DNA of 8,777 nucleotides from an uncultured Blautia sp. (GCA_934426285.1 CAKRYE010000069.1:1-8777); one strand, 5' to 3'. Shown: positions 1 to 8,518, counted from the first letter of the stretch. The notes: generated by a model from the letters alone, not told the origin. Made by a program: numbers and translations.

Positions 1-113
1 TCTTTTAAATACTTTTCAATATCAGCAACACTGACGGTAACTTCGCTTTGTTCTTTCATATATTCCAGAATAACCTGCCTTGTTTTTGTGACATATGGTT
101 TTCGCTCAGCCAT
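1..113 (-). CDS. Fur-family metal-responsive regulator, N-terminal fragment
   Basis: The reverse strand from the ATG at 113-111 reads 37 codons to the window edge, beginning MAERKPYVTKTRQVILEYMK and ending in VADIEKYLK. This is the usual opening of the winged-helix DNA-binding domain of Fur/PerR/Zur proteins: a T-x-x-R-x-x-I-L helix, then a second helix where the family has hxxxxIhxxL. Proteins of this family bind iron, zinc or another metal, or sense peroxide, and repress transcription. The metal-binding part lies outside the window, so the subtype cannot be told. The start is supported by a GGGAGGA ribosome binding site at 123-129, 10 nt before the ATG, and by a promoter at 146-174. The gene is divergent from the arabinose locus and probably unrelated to it. 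Confidence 0.72.
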   Translation of the reverse strand, partial: MAERKPYVTKTRQVILEYMKEQSEVTVSVADIEKYLK

Positions 114-145
114 TTTGTAATATCCTCCCACGGTTATTTACTATT

Positions 146-174
146 ATTGTATCTTGTGATTCCTTTTTCGTCAA
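146..174 (-). promoter_or_regulatory. Sigma-A promoter of the Fur-family gene
   Basis: On the minus strand, TTGACG (174-169) is followed after exactly 17 nt by TACAAT (151-146). Each box differs from consensus at one position. Transcription should begin near 139, giving a leader of about 25 nt that contains the GGGAGGA ribosome binding site. The boxes do not overlap the divergent promoter of the LacI-type gene. Confidence 0.75.
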
Positions 175-192
175 TGGAACTTAGAATTCTCC

Positions 193-233
193 TTGCTTAC
201 CCTCTTTGTATAACGTATAATAAAACATATAAT
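193..233 (+). promoter_or_regulatory. Promoter region of the LacI-family gene, two overlapping candidates
   Basis: TTGCTT (193-198) and a perfect TATAAT (216-221) are 17 nt apart. A second TATAAT (228-233) has a weaker TTGTAT (206-211) 16 nt upstream. Either or both could drive the regulator gene, with a start near 228 or 240. The first -10 box lies inside a sequence resembling the locus operator (213-226). Confidence 0.65.
213..226 (+). promoter_or_regulatory. Operator-like sequence over the regulator's own promoter
   Basis: ACGTATAATAAAAC here matches ACGTTTAATAAAAC at 1562-1575 and 7149-7162 in 13 of 14 positions. The left arm is not symmetric, so this is a half-site plus the shared flank rather than a full palindrome. 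It covers the upstream TATAAT of the regulator gene, which would suit autorepression. That role is inferred. Confidence 0.4.
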
Positions 234-264
234 AGGTACGAATATTTAGGAAAAGAGGCGGATT

Positions 265-1320
265 ATGGTTACGATTAAAGAAATAGCGAAGCACTGTAAT
301 GTTTCTATCGCGACAGTTTCCAATATCATCAACGGGAAACCCAACGCGAGCAAAGAAACAAAAGAGCGTGTGCTTCAGGCTATCGAAGAATTAAATTATA
401 CTCCAAATTACATTGCCAAGAATTTAAAGACCAGAAGAACCCGGACCATAGGTGTTGTAGTGGAGGATATTACAGTATTCTGTGCACCGGAGATTATTGA
501 CGGAATTACGAAATGCTGTGAGGAAAAAGGGTATCACATCCTGCTGACCAATCTGAGACTGTACAAGAAGTTTGGGGACAGTTATTATGACAACGAAAAA
601 TTCTTCCAGATGGTACGCAGGGAAGTAAAAGAACTGATTGCCAAGCAAGTAGACGGGATTGTGTACGTAACAGCTCATGAGAGAGCATTGAAATGTCTGC
701 CTGAGAATCTGACAGTTCCTGCAAGCATGGCCTATGGATATACGAAATCTGATCATTATCCATCGGTTGTTGTGGATGATAAAAAAGGTGCCTATGAAAT
801 CGTAAATTATGTGATTTCCATGGGACATAAAAAGATAGGTGTGATCACAGGTAAGGAACGGAGCATTCATACCCACGATCGTCTGCTGGGTTATCAGAAA
901 GCATTGTATGATCATTCCTTATTCTTTAATCCGGATGCGATCGTAGAGGGCGGATGGACCAGAGAGGGCGGATATGCTGCAACAGACCGCCTGTTGGAAG
1001 AGAGGGTAACTGCGATTTTTTGCATGAATGATATTATGGCGGGCGGTGTATATGACCGTCTGGAAGAATTGGGAATGATTCCCGGTAAAGATGTTTCTGT
1101 GGTGGGATTTGATAACCGTGAGCTTTCCAATTACTATAAACCACCACTGACCACCACTGAGCTTCCACTGTATGAGATTGGATATACAGCCTGTGCTAAT
1201 GTAATTGAAGAGGTAGAGTCGGATTCAGAAGAATATGCTAAATCAGATCAGATCGTTGAGATTCCGAAAAGCTGTAAACTTCTGATACGTCAGTCTGTCA
1301 AAGATATTCGGGAATCATAG
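265..1320 (+). CDS. LacI-family transcriptional repressor, probable regulator of the arabinoside locus
   Basis: This 351-residue protein has the normal length and layout of a LacI/GalR regulator. Residues 3-25 (TIKEIAKHCNVSIATVSNII) form the helix-turn-helix, and residues 44-58, including Leu54, are the hinge that inserts in the operator minor groove. Residues 61-340 are a periplasmic-binding-protein-like sugar domain. Likely ligand-pocket positions are Asp171/Asp172, Arg206, Asp256 (MND) and Asp283 (GFDN). It probably represses the locus and releases DNA on binding arabinose or an arabino-oligosaccharide; the ligand is inferred from the neighbours. Bacillus AraR differs in having a GntR-type DNA-binding domain. 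The ATG is preceded by a modest AGAGGCGG ribosome binding site. The gene has its own promoter, and I see no terminator between it and the downstream operon, so some read-through is possible. Confidence 0.9.
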   Translation: MVTIKEIAKHCNVSIATVSNIINGKPNASKETKERVLQAIEELNYTPNYIAKNLKTRRTRTIGVVVEDITVFCAPEIIDGITKCCEEKGYHILLTNLRLYKKFGDSYYDNEKFFQMVRREVKELIAKQVDGIVYVTAHERALKCLPENLTVPASMAYGYTKSDHYPSVVVDDKKGAYEIVNYVISMGHKKIGVITGKERSIHTHDRLLGYQKALYDHSLFFNPDAIVEGGWTREGGYAATDRLLEERVTAIFCMNDIMAGGVYDRLEELGMIPGKDVSVVGFDNRELSNYYKPPLTTTELPLYEIGYTACANVIEEVESDSEEYAKSDQIVEIPKSCKLLIRQSVKDIRES

Positions 1321-1438
1321 GAAATTCCAGAAAGCTGCCGCAGACGATTCCTGCCCGGAAAATAAGCTCTGAATATCCAGAGTACTCATTCAAATGTAAA
1401 CAAAAAAGGAAGATAGTATTTGTACAAAATGTATAAAG

Positions 1439-1448
1439 TTAAACGTTT
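1439..1448 (+). promoter_or_regulatory. Operator O1, upstream of the operon promoter
   Basis: TTAAACGTTT contains the perfect 8-bp palindrome AAACGTTT (1441-1448). With its flanks, GTTAAACGTTTCA (1438-1450) matches O2 in 12 of 13 positions. The central CG and A/T-rich arms are typical of LacI-family sites. It ends 14 bp before the -35 box, so it would not block polymerase directly. A role together with O2 by looping is inferred. Confidence 0.65.
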
Positions 1449-1462
1449 CACAATATGGCATA

Positions 1463-1491
1463 TTGACACAAGAGCACAATTATGATATAAA
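1463..1491 (+). promoter_or_regulatory. Main promoter of the GH127-araP-araQ-abfA operon
   Basis: A perfect TTGACA (1463-1468) is followed after 17 nt by TATAAA (1486-1491). This is a strong sigma-A match with an expected start near 1498. Operators O1 and O2 lie on either side, so the promoter is likely strong but repressed when inducer is absent. Confidence 0.8.
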
Positions 1492-1509
1492 AAATATAAG
1501 CAAAAATAC

Positions 1510-1541
1510 TTACGGAAAGGCATCAGAAGGCTTTTCCGTAA
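1510..1541 (+). other. Stable hairpin near the 5' end of the operon leader
   Basis: Bases 1510-1521 pair with 1530-1541 in a 12-bp stem with one G-U pair and an 8-nt loop; the arms include TACGGAAA and TTTCCGTA. On the plus strand it is followed by A residues, not a T-run, so it is not an intrinsic terminator in the gene direction. It begins about 12 nt after the predicted transcription start, a position where hairpins commonly protect mRNA from decay. On the minus strand a short T-run follows, but no minus-strand gene ends here. Confidence 0.55.
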
Positions 1542-1557
1542 AAAAATACAAATAATG

Positions 1558-1569
1558 TTAAACGTTTAA
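1558..1569 (+). promoter_or_regulatory. Operator O2, in the operon leader
   Basis: TTAAACGTTTAA is a perfect 12-bp palindrome. The 20 bp from 1557 to 1576 match 18 of 20 positions with 7144-7163 upstream of the binding-protein gene. It lies about 60-70 nt after the predicted start, where a bound repressor could block elongation or join O1 in a loop. The centre-to-centre distance to O1 is 119 bp. Confidence 0.75.
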
Positions 1570-1652
1570 TAAAACCGGGAAAGTCCAACGAAGTACGATT
1601 TTTCAGATTACACAGAGAAACGGCGGTCCCCGGATAAAAAGGAGGAGAGAGA

Positions 1653-3599
1653 ATGGGAAAAGCGGCGAATTCAAGTATTTCTCTAAAGAATATCCATATA
1701 ACAGATAATTTCTGGAATAAATATGTACATCTGGTGAAAGATGTAATCATTCCCTATCAGTGGGATATTTTGAATGACCGTCTGGAAGATGTAGAAACAA
1801 GCCACTGCATAGAGAATTTCAGGATTGCAGCAGGAGAAAAAGAAGGAGAATTCCAGGGAGCAGTATTTCAGGATACAGATGTAGCCAAATGGCTGGAAGC
1901 TGTAGGATTCGCATTAAGCTATGAGCGTGATGAAAAGCTGGAAGCACTGGCAGATGAGACCATTGACCTGATCGGCCGCGCACAGCAGGAAGATGGCTAT
2001 CTGAATACATATTTTACCATAAAAGAACCTGACAGACGTTGGAGTAACCTGATGGAGGGGCATGAACTTTACACAGCCGGACATATGATCGAGGCGGCAG
2101 TTGCCTATTATGATGCAACAGGAAAGAAGCATTTCCTGGATATTGTATCAAAGTTTGCAGATCTTATCTGCAGAACATTCGGACCGGAAGAAGGAAAGAT
2201 CCACGGCTATCCAGGACATCAGGAGATTGAGCTGGCACTTGTAAAGCTTTACCGTGTGACAGGAAAGAAAGAATATCTGGAGCTGGCAAAATATTTTCTG
2301 GATATCCGAGGCGTGGGAGCCAATTATTTTCTGGAAGAAGAAAAACGTCCCGGACATAAGAGGATTTTCCCGGAATTTGCCAACTATGACCCCAAATACT
2401 CCCAGTCCCATGAGCCGGTAAGAAAGCAGAAAACAGCAGAAGGCCATGCAGTCCGTGCCAATTATATGTATTCTGCAATGGCAGATCTGGCATATGAATA
2501 TCAGGACAAAGAACTGGAAGAGACCTGTAAAACTCTCTGGAACAACATGGTTTACAGAAGAATGTACCTTACAGGAAGCGTAGGCTCATCCGGACTGCTG
2601 GAGCGCTTTACCACTGACTATGATCTGCCCAATGACAGCAACTATTCTGAAACCTGTGCATCCATTGCACTGGCAATGTTCGGAAAGCGAATGGCTGATA
2701 TGGAGAAGGATGCTTCCTATATGGATACAGTAGAACGTGCTTTGTACAACACTTTGTTGTCCGGAATTGCCATGGACGGAAAGAGCTTCTTCTATGTAAA
2801 TCCTTTGGAAGTATGGCCTGCCAACTGCATCCCCAGAACTTCCAAAGAGCACATCAAGCCTGTGCGCCAGAAATGGTTTGGAGTTGCCTGTTGTCCGCCG
2901 AATATTACCAGAACCCTTGCTTCCCTTGGACAGTATATTTACTTCCGGGAAGAAGATCAGATTTACGTAAATCTGTATATTTCCAATGAAACAGAAGTTT
3001 TGATCCATGATATCCCGTTCACTATGAAAATGGAAGGAAATTTCCCATGGGAAAACAGCCTGAAATTCACAGTAGAGGGAGAAAAGGAAACAGATGCCAT
3101 GTTTGCATTTCGTGTTCCGTCCTATGCGAAAAACTTCCATATTAAACGAAACGGTCAGGAAGAAAAAATTCATACAGACCATGGATATGTTAAAATAGAA
3201 ACAAAGGTTTATAAAGATACATTTGAGATCACTTTCGATGCACCGCCGGTTTTCGTTCATGCCAATCCACAGGTGAGAGTGGACTGTGGGAAAACAGCCC
3301 TGGTAAAAGGACCTCTGGTTTACTGTTTGGAAGAAACAGACAATGGCGATGATCTGGCATCCATACTGGTAGATACTAACCAGAAGCCTGAGGAAACCTA
3401 TGAAGAAGAACTTCTGGGCGGCTGCAGTGTGGTTCATCTGGAAGGGAAAAAGATTTCCTCCCAAGAATGGGAAGATGACTGTCTGTATCAGGAGAAACCT
3501 GTAACACTGGATAATGTGAAACTGACTCTGGTTCCATACTGCTATTGGGGAAACCGTAAGAACGGGGAGATGCTTGTATGGATGAGGGAGTTTCTGTAA
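1653..3599 (+). CDS. GH127 beta-L-arabinofuranosidase, cytoplasmic (HypBA1-like)
   Basis: The 648 residues are close in length to Bifidobacterium longum HypBA1 (about 658), the founding GH127 enzyme, which releases L-arabinose from beta-1,2-linked arabinofuranosides of plant hydroxyproline-rich glycoproteins. Residues from about 15 to 430 fit the (alpha/alpha)6 catalytic barrel and the rest the beta-sandwich domains. The zinc and catalytic set is present: Glu333 and Cys335 (YSETCAS), Cys413 and Cys414 (ACCPPN; Cys413 aligns with the cysteine nucleophile), and Glu317, 16 residues before Glu333 as in HypBA1. His137, His189 and His265 fit substrate-site histidines. There is no signal peptide, so it acts on imported sugars. 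The start has an AAGGAGG site 7 nt upstream (1639-1645). It is the first gene of the operon, 12 bp before araP. Some GH127 members have other specificities, so the family is secure but the exact substrate is inferred. Confidence 0.9.
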   Translation: MGKAANSSISLKNIHITDNFWNKYVHLVKDVIIPYQWDILNDRLEDVETSHCIENFRIAAGEKEGEFQGAVFQDTDVAKWLEAVGFALSYERDEKLEALADETIDLIGRAQQEDGYLNTYFTIKEPDRRWSNLMEGHELYTAGHMIEAAVAYYDATGKKHFLDIVSKFADLICRTFGPEEGKIHGYPGHQEIELALVKLYRVTGKKEYLELAKYFLDIRGVGANYFLEEEKRPGHKRIFPEFANYDPKYSQSHEPVRKQKTAEGHAVRANYMYSAMADLAYEYQDKELEETCKTLWNNMVYRRMYLTGSVGSSGLLERFTTDYDLPNDSNYSETCASIALAMFGKRMADMEKDASYMDTVERALYNTLLSGIAMDGKSFFYVNPLEVWPANCIPRTSKEHIKPVRQKWFGVACCPPNITRTLASLGQYIYFREEDQIYVNLYISNETEVLIHDIPFTMKMEGNFPWENSLKFTVEGEKETDAMFAFRVPSYAKNFHIKRNGQEEKIHTDHGYVKIETKVYKDTFEITFDAPPVFVHANPQVRVDCGKTALVKGPLVYCLEETDNGDDLASILVDTNQKPEETYEEELLGGCSVVHLEGKKISSQEWEDDCLYQEKPVTLDNVKLTLVPYCYWGNRKNGEMLVWMREFL

Positions 3600-3611
3600 A
3601 GGGGGAGAAAG

Positions 3612-4508
3612 ATGAAAAAATTTCTGTATTCAAAAAAAGCTGCACCCTATGTATTTATCCTGCCTTTTGTGCTGACATTTGCGATTTTCTGGATCGTACC
3701 TATTGCAAAATCAGCGATCATGAGCACGGAGAAAATCCTGCCTGGGCAGGTGCAGTTTCTGGGAGCCGGCAATTATACAAGGCTTCTGGGAGACCGGGTA
3801 TTTAAGGTTGCCGTATTTAACAGTTTTAAATATATGATTGCTACGCTGATCCTGTTGATTCCTATTCCCATGCTTCTGGCATGCATTATCAACTCGAAAG
3901 TAGTAGGAAAAAAGATTCAGAGCTTTTTTAAGATGTCACTGTTTATTCCTGCGCTGACTTCCGTAGTTGTTGCAGGTACTGTATTCCGCCTTATTTTCGG
4001 TGAGATGGACACTGCTTTGATGAATCAGGTGATTGGATTTTTGGGAATGGAGCCTATTAAATGGCTGAAAAATGCAGGTACAGGATTTTTTGCACTTCTG
4101 CTGCTTGCCTGCTGGCGCTGGTTCGGTGTGAATATGATGTATTTCCTGTCCGGACTGCAGAGCATTCCTACAGATTATTATGAGGCAGCCTCTATTGACG
4201 GAGCTACTACCTGGCAGAAATTTACACGTATTACAGTGCCTATGCTGAAGCCGACCATTGTATATGTGCTGACCATCAGTATCTACGGCGGACTGGCTAT
4301 GTTTAATGAAAGCTATATGCTGTATTCAGGAAACAATTCTCCCAACAACATAGGACTTACCATTGTAGGTTATCTGTACCGTCAGGGTATTGAGAAGAAC
4401 GACATGGGATATGCATCCGCAGTAGGTATTGTTCTTCTGGTGCTGGTATTAGTTATTAATATTGTACAGCTGACTGCTACAGGAACATTTAAGAAGGAGG
4501 AGAAGTGA
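3612..4508 (+). CDS. araP: ABC sugar transporter permease, AraP type (CUT1 family)
   Basis: This 298-residue membrane protein has about six hydrophobic segments, the first at about 12-33, and belongs to the MalF-like binding-protein-dependent permeases. The EAA loop that docks the ATPase is YYEAASIDGATTWQKF (189-204), with E191-A192-A193, D196-G197 and the closing P210/P215. Stretches such as FYSKKAAPY-like residues 4-13, RLIFGEMDT (126-134) and NNIGLTIVGYLYRQG (245-259) closely resemble Bacillus subtilis AraP as I remember it. That protein is part of AraNPQ, which imports alpha-1,5-arabino-oligosaccharides. It should pair with AraQ, and with AraN outside the cell. It begins 12 bp after the GH127 stop with a GGGGGAG ribosome binding site (3600-3606). 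Substrate is inferred from family and context. Confidence 0.9.
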   Translation: MKKFLYSKKAAPYVFILPFVLTFAIFWIVPIAKSAIMSTEKILPGQVQFLGAGNYTRLLGDRVFKVAVFNSFKYMIATLILLIPIPMLLACIINSKVVGKKIQSFFKMSLFIPALTSVVVAGTVFRLIFGEMDTALMNQVIGFLGMEPIKWLKNAGTGFFALLLLACWRWFGVNMMYFLSGLQSIPTDYYEAASIDGATTWQKFTRITVPMLKPTIVYVLTISIYGGLAMFNESYMLYSGNNSPNNIGLTIVGYLYRQGIEKNDMGYASAVGIVLLVLVLVINIVQLTATGTFKKEEK

Positions 4509-4512
4509 TAAA

Positions 4513-5385
4513 ATGAGCAATGTTACAAGTGTATCTGCCGGCAGATCAGGTAAGCCGAAGAAAACAGCGGTAAAAATACTTGCCTATCTGTTCCTTATCC
4601 TGCTGGCAATTATCATTCTGATCCCTTTCTGGGCAATTTTTGCAGGAACCTTTCAGGAAGGAACCATGTTGATCCGTTATGGACTGAATCTGAAAATTGA
4701 TTTCGCGAAAGCGAACTTCAACAACTATGTGATGCTGTTTACAGATTCCGGTAATTATTTCCGCTGGTTCTTTAACAGCTTTGTACTTACCATTGTGCAG
4801 GTGGTGCTGACTCTGTTTATCAGTGCTTTCGTAGCATACGGATTTTCCGCCTATGAATTTCGGTTCAAAAATGCACTTTTTATATGTGTACTGCTGATCA
4901 TGTCCGTGCCTTTCGAGATGTTAATGCTTCCACTGTACGTACAGATCAATGATATGAGATTATCTGATACTTATGCTGCAATATTCCTGCCGTTCCTTGC
5001 ACATGCATCTACGATCTTTTTCTTCCGTCAGTATCTGACCGGTCTGCCGAAAGAAATTATTGAGGCAGGAAGAATTGACGGTGCCTGTGAATATGGAATC
5101 TTCTTCAAACTGGTTCTGCCGATCATGAAGCCATCTTTTGCAGCTATGGCTATCTTAAACGGTATGAACTCCTGGAATAATTTCCTGTGGCCGCTGCTTG
5201 TACTGAGAAGTTCAGAGAAGTACACACTGCCGATTGGATTAAATACACTGATCACACCGTATGGAAATAACTATGACCTTTTGATCGTGGGATCATTCTT
5301 CTCAATACTTCCGATCCTGATCCTGTTCCTGTGTTTCCAGAAATACTTTATCGAAGGTATGACTGCCGGTGCAGTAAAGGGTTAA
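4513..5385 (+). CDS. araQ: ABC sugar transporter permease, AraQ type (CUT1 family)
   Basis: This 290-residue, six-segment MalG-like permease is the partner of AraP. The first membrane segment is at about 20-45. The EAA loop is EIIEAGRIDGACEYGIF (181-197), followed by P203 and K206-P207. The C-terminus YFIEGMTAGAVKG is the ending usual for MalG/AraQ proteins. SWNNFLWPLLVLRS (220-233) and PYGNNYDLLIVGS (249-261) match remembered B. subtilis AraQ almost residue for residue. Only 4 bp separate it from araP, and its AAGGAGG site (4494-4500) lies inside the end of araP, so the two are probably translationally coupled. No ATP-binding subunit follows, which is normal for CUT1 importers that share one ATPase. 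Confidence 0.9.
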   Translation: MSNVTSVSAGRSGKPKKTAVKILAYLFLILLAIIILIPFWAIFAGTFQEGTMLIRYGLNLKIDFAKANFNNYVMLFTDSGNYFRWFFNSFVLTIVQVVLTLFISAFVAYGFSAYEFRFKNALFICVLLIMSVPFEMLMLPLYVQINDMRLSDTYAAIFLPFLAHASTIFFFRQYLTGLPKEIIEAGRIDGACEYGIFFKLVLPIMKPSFAAMAILNGMNSWNNFLWPLLVLRSSEKYTLPIGLNTLITPYGNNYDLLIVGSFFSILPILILFLCFQKYFIEGMTAGAVKG

Positions 5386-5404
5386 CCGAATCTAGCAAGT
5401 ATCG

Positions 5405-5427
5405 AAGCGGATTGCGAATATCCGCTT
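5405..5427 (+). other. Intercistronic hairpin between araQ and abfA
   Basis: Bases 5405-5412 (AAGCGGAT) pair with 5420-5427 (ATCCGCTT) in a perfect 8-bp stem with a 7-nt loop. No T-run follows, so it should not end transcription. It sits in the 107-bp gap between araQ and abfA, where such hairpins often mark RNA processing or set different stabilities for operon segments. That function is inferred. Apart from this hairpin and the abfA ribosome binding site, the gap holds no clear promoter. Confidence 0.5.
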
Positions 5428-5429
5428 GA

Positions 5430-7032
<1,603 letters not shown>

Positions 7033-7044
<12 letters not shown>

Positions 7045-7062
7045 TAAAATAAATGTATTTTT
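7033..7062 (+). terminator. Weak AT-rich hairpin after abfA, possible partial terminator
   Basis: AAAAATGCAT (7033-7042) pairs with ATGTATTTTT (7053-7062), ten pairs including one G-U, with a 10-nt loop. The stem is almost all A-U and its T-run is inside the 3' arm, so termination would be inefficient. Some transcripts from the operon may run on into araN. Confidence 0.3.
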
Positions 7063-7102
7063 GGGAATAACAATAGAAAACACAAAAAATAAAGAAAATA
7101 TA

Positions 7103-7131
7103 TTTACAAACCAGAAATTAAGTGGTATATC
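7103..7131 (+). promoter_or_regulatory. Separate promoter of the araN-type gene
   Basis: TTTACA (7103-7108) and TATATC (7126-7131) are 17 nt apart, and a TG at 7123-7124 makes an extended -10. Transcription would begin near 7138, just before the operator at 7144-7157. The rest of the 176-bp spacer is AT-rich with no other gene. Confidence 0.65.
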
Positions 7132-7143
7132 TATAAACAAGAA

Positions 7144-7157
7144 GTAAAACGTTTAAT
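7144..7157 (+). promoter_or_regulatory. Operator O3 at the araN promoter
   Basis: GTAAAACGTTTAAT includes the palindrome AAACGTTT (7147-7154). With its flank it matches O2 in 18 of 20 positions. It covers about +7 to +20 from the predicted start, the classic place for a LacI-type repressor to block transcription. It links araN to the same regulator as the GH127 operon. Confidence 0.75.
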
Positions 7158-7183
7158 AAAACGAAAATAAAGGAGGACACAAC

Positions 7184-8497
7184 ATGAAGAAAAGAAAAGC
7201 GATGGCACTTGCATTATGTGCAGCCATGATGATGGGAACCTTTGGAGGATTTGAGGTAAAGGCAGCAGACGACAGTTCTGCAACAGAATTGGAATTCTGG
7301 ACATTCGTAGAACTTCACGGACAGTTCTATGAGAACATGGCAGAGAAATGGAACGAAGCAAATCCTGACAAACAGGTTAAGGTTGATGTAAATGTAATGC
7401 CATATGATGACATGCATAACAAACTGCAGATCGCATTAACTTCCGGCGAAGGTGCTCCGGATTTCGTAGATATCGAGCAGGGTAAATTTGCTAACTTTAC
7501 ACAGGGAACACCTGCACTGATGGATCTGACAGATGCTGCAGAGCCATATACATCCACAGGCGATATCGTACAGTCCAGACTTGATCTGTACAGCAAGGAT
7601 GGTAAACTTTACGGACTTCCAACACACGTTGGTGCTACAGTGGCATTCTACAATACAGAACTTCTGGATGCAGCAGGTATTGATTATACAACCATTAAGA
7701 CATGGGATGATTTCAAGGATGCAGGAAGCAAATATTATGAAGCAACAGGTAAATATCTGGGAACAGCAGATACCACAGCACTCTGGACAGAGAACCTTCT
7801 TCTTGCAGAACTTGGCGGAGAATATACAGATGGTGATACAGTTACTGTAAATTCTGAGCAGATGAATGAAGCAATGAATATCTTAAAAGATCTTTATGAT
7901 GCAAAGGCAATCGGAACAGTACCTGGAGGAAACCCTGACAAAGAAGAAGCATACGGTGCATTCAACAGTGGTGATTATGCATGCGCGATCATGCCAATGT
8001 GGCAGATGTCCAGATACACAAGTTATATGCCTGAACTTTCCGGTAAGATTGCAATCGCACCTGCACCGGTTGTAGAAGATACAAAAGCAAAATCCGTTGG
8101 TGGCGGCGGAACAGGTACAGCAGTTGTAGCTGACGGCGAGAATGCTGAACTTGCAGCTGAATTCCTTTCCTATGCGAAACTCTCCAAAGACGGTGCAGCA
8201 GAAATCTGGAATCTTCTTGGATTCGATCCTTGCAATAAGGCTGTATGGTCTGACGAAGCTGTAACAGATAATCCTGATAACCAGTATGTACAGTATTTCG
8301 AGAACAATCCATTTGATGTACTGAAAGAGATCGAAGATGGAATCGTAGGTCTTGAATCTCATTCTTCTTCTTCCTATCCGTCCATTAATACAGAGTTCAC
8401 AACTGTTACTCTGAATGATATCTTTGAGAATGGCGTAGATGTGGCAGAAGCACTTGACCAAGCACAGTCAGATCTTCAGAATGAGCTGGGACAGTAA
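7184..8497 (+). CDS. araN: Extracellular arabino-oligosaccharide-binding protein of an ABC importer, AraN type
   Basis: This 437-residue family 1 solute-binding protein should deliver sugar to AraPQ. Residues 36-60 (LEFWTFVELHGQFYENMAEKW), 85-94 (LTSGEGAPDF), 142-157 (LYGLPTHVGATVAFYN), 306-314 (GGGGTGTAV) and 340-349 (EIWNLLGFDP) closely follow remembered B. subtilis AraN. Residues 1-27 are a Sec signal: KKRK, a hydrophobic core, then V-K-A before ADDSS, which looks like a signal peptidase I site. The only cysteine there is Cys12 in LALC, whose preceding Leu and early position do not fit a lipobox. Binding proteins of Gram-positive bacteria are normally lipoproteins, so this is odd. AGGAGG (7171-7176) lies 7 nt before the ATG. 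The gene has its own promoter and operator and a strong terminator, which suits the higher expression usual for binding proteins. Confidence 0.9.
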   Translation: MKKRKAMALALCAAMMMGTFGGFEVKAADDSSATELEFWTFVELHGQFYENMAEKWNEANPDKQVKVDVNVMPYDDMHNKLQIALTSGEGAPDFVDIEQGKFANFTQGTPALMDLTDAAEPYTSTGDIVQSRLDLYSKDGKLYGLPTHVGATVAFYNTELLDAAGIDYTTIKTWDDFKDAGSKYYEATGKYLGTADTTALWTENLLLAELGGEYTDGDTVTVNSEQMNEAMNILKDLYDAKAIGTVPGGNPDKEEAYGAFNSGDYACAIMPMWQMSRYTSYMPELSGKIAIAPAPVVEDTKAKSVGGGGTGTAVVADGENAELAAEFLSYAKLSKDGAAEIWNLLGFDPCNKAVWSDEAVTDNPDNQYVQYFENNPFDVLKEIEDGIVGLESHSSSSYPSINTEFTTVTLNDIFENGVDVAEALDQAQSDLQNELGQ

Positions 8498-8518
8498 TTA
8501 AAAATAAAATTTAAAATC

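Larger units (their letters stand above)
1321..1652 (+). other. Regulatory spacer between the LacI-type gene and the GH127 operon
   Basis: These 332 bp contain no gene. From left to right: a stretch to about 1418 with only short imperfect repeats and no hairpin plus T-run, so no intrinsic terminator for the regulator gene; a 10-bp palindrome TTTGTACAAA (1419-1428); the first operator (1439-1448); a near-consensus promoter (1463-1491); a leader hairpin (1510-1541); the second operator (1558-1569); and a possible long-range pairing of CCGGG (1575-1579) with CCCGG (1629-1633). The AAGGAGG ribosome binding site is at 1639-1645. The predicted leader is about 155 nt. I could not match it to any known riboswitch. 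Confidence 0.7.

Noticed and set aside
183..190. AGAATTCT as a Fur/PerR-type box controlling the Fur-family gene
   Set aside because: It is only an 8-bp palindrome, lies upstream of the -35 box, and lacks the 7-1-7 layout of Fur/PerR sites.
48..278. 76-codon open frame across the divergent promoter region
   Set aside because: It lies opposite the Fur-family start and both promoters, ends inside the regulator gene, and its translation resembles no protein I know.
1308..1353. GGAATC/GATTCC pairing as a terminator for the LacI-type gene
   Set aside because: The stem is short, the loop is 29 nt and no T-run follows.
1500..1541. Hairpin 1510-1541 as a minus-strand terminator
   Set aside because: A short T-run follows on that strand, but no minus-strand gene reads into it.
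1439..1569. Catabolite control (cre) sites at the AAACGTTT palindromes
   Set aside because: A cre site has TG separated from the central CG by NAAN; here the arm spacing is different, and the T/G positions do not fit. No good cre site was seen elsewhere in the spacers.
2586..3464. Long antisense open frames inside GH127 (2586-3464) and abfA (5382-6218)
   Set aside because: They mirror the codon pattern of well-supported enzymes on the plus strand, have no ribosome binding sites of note, and their translations look non-protein-like.
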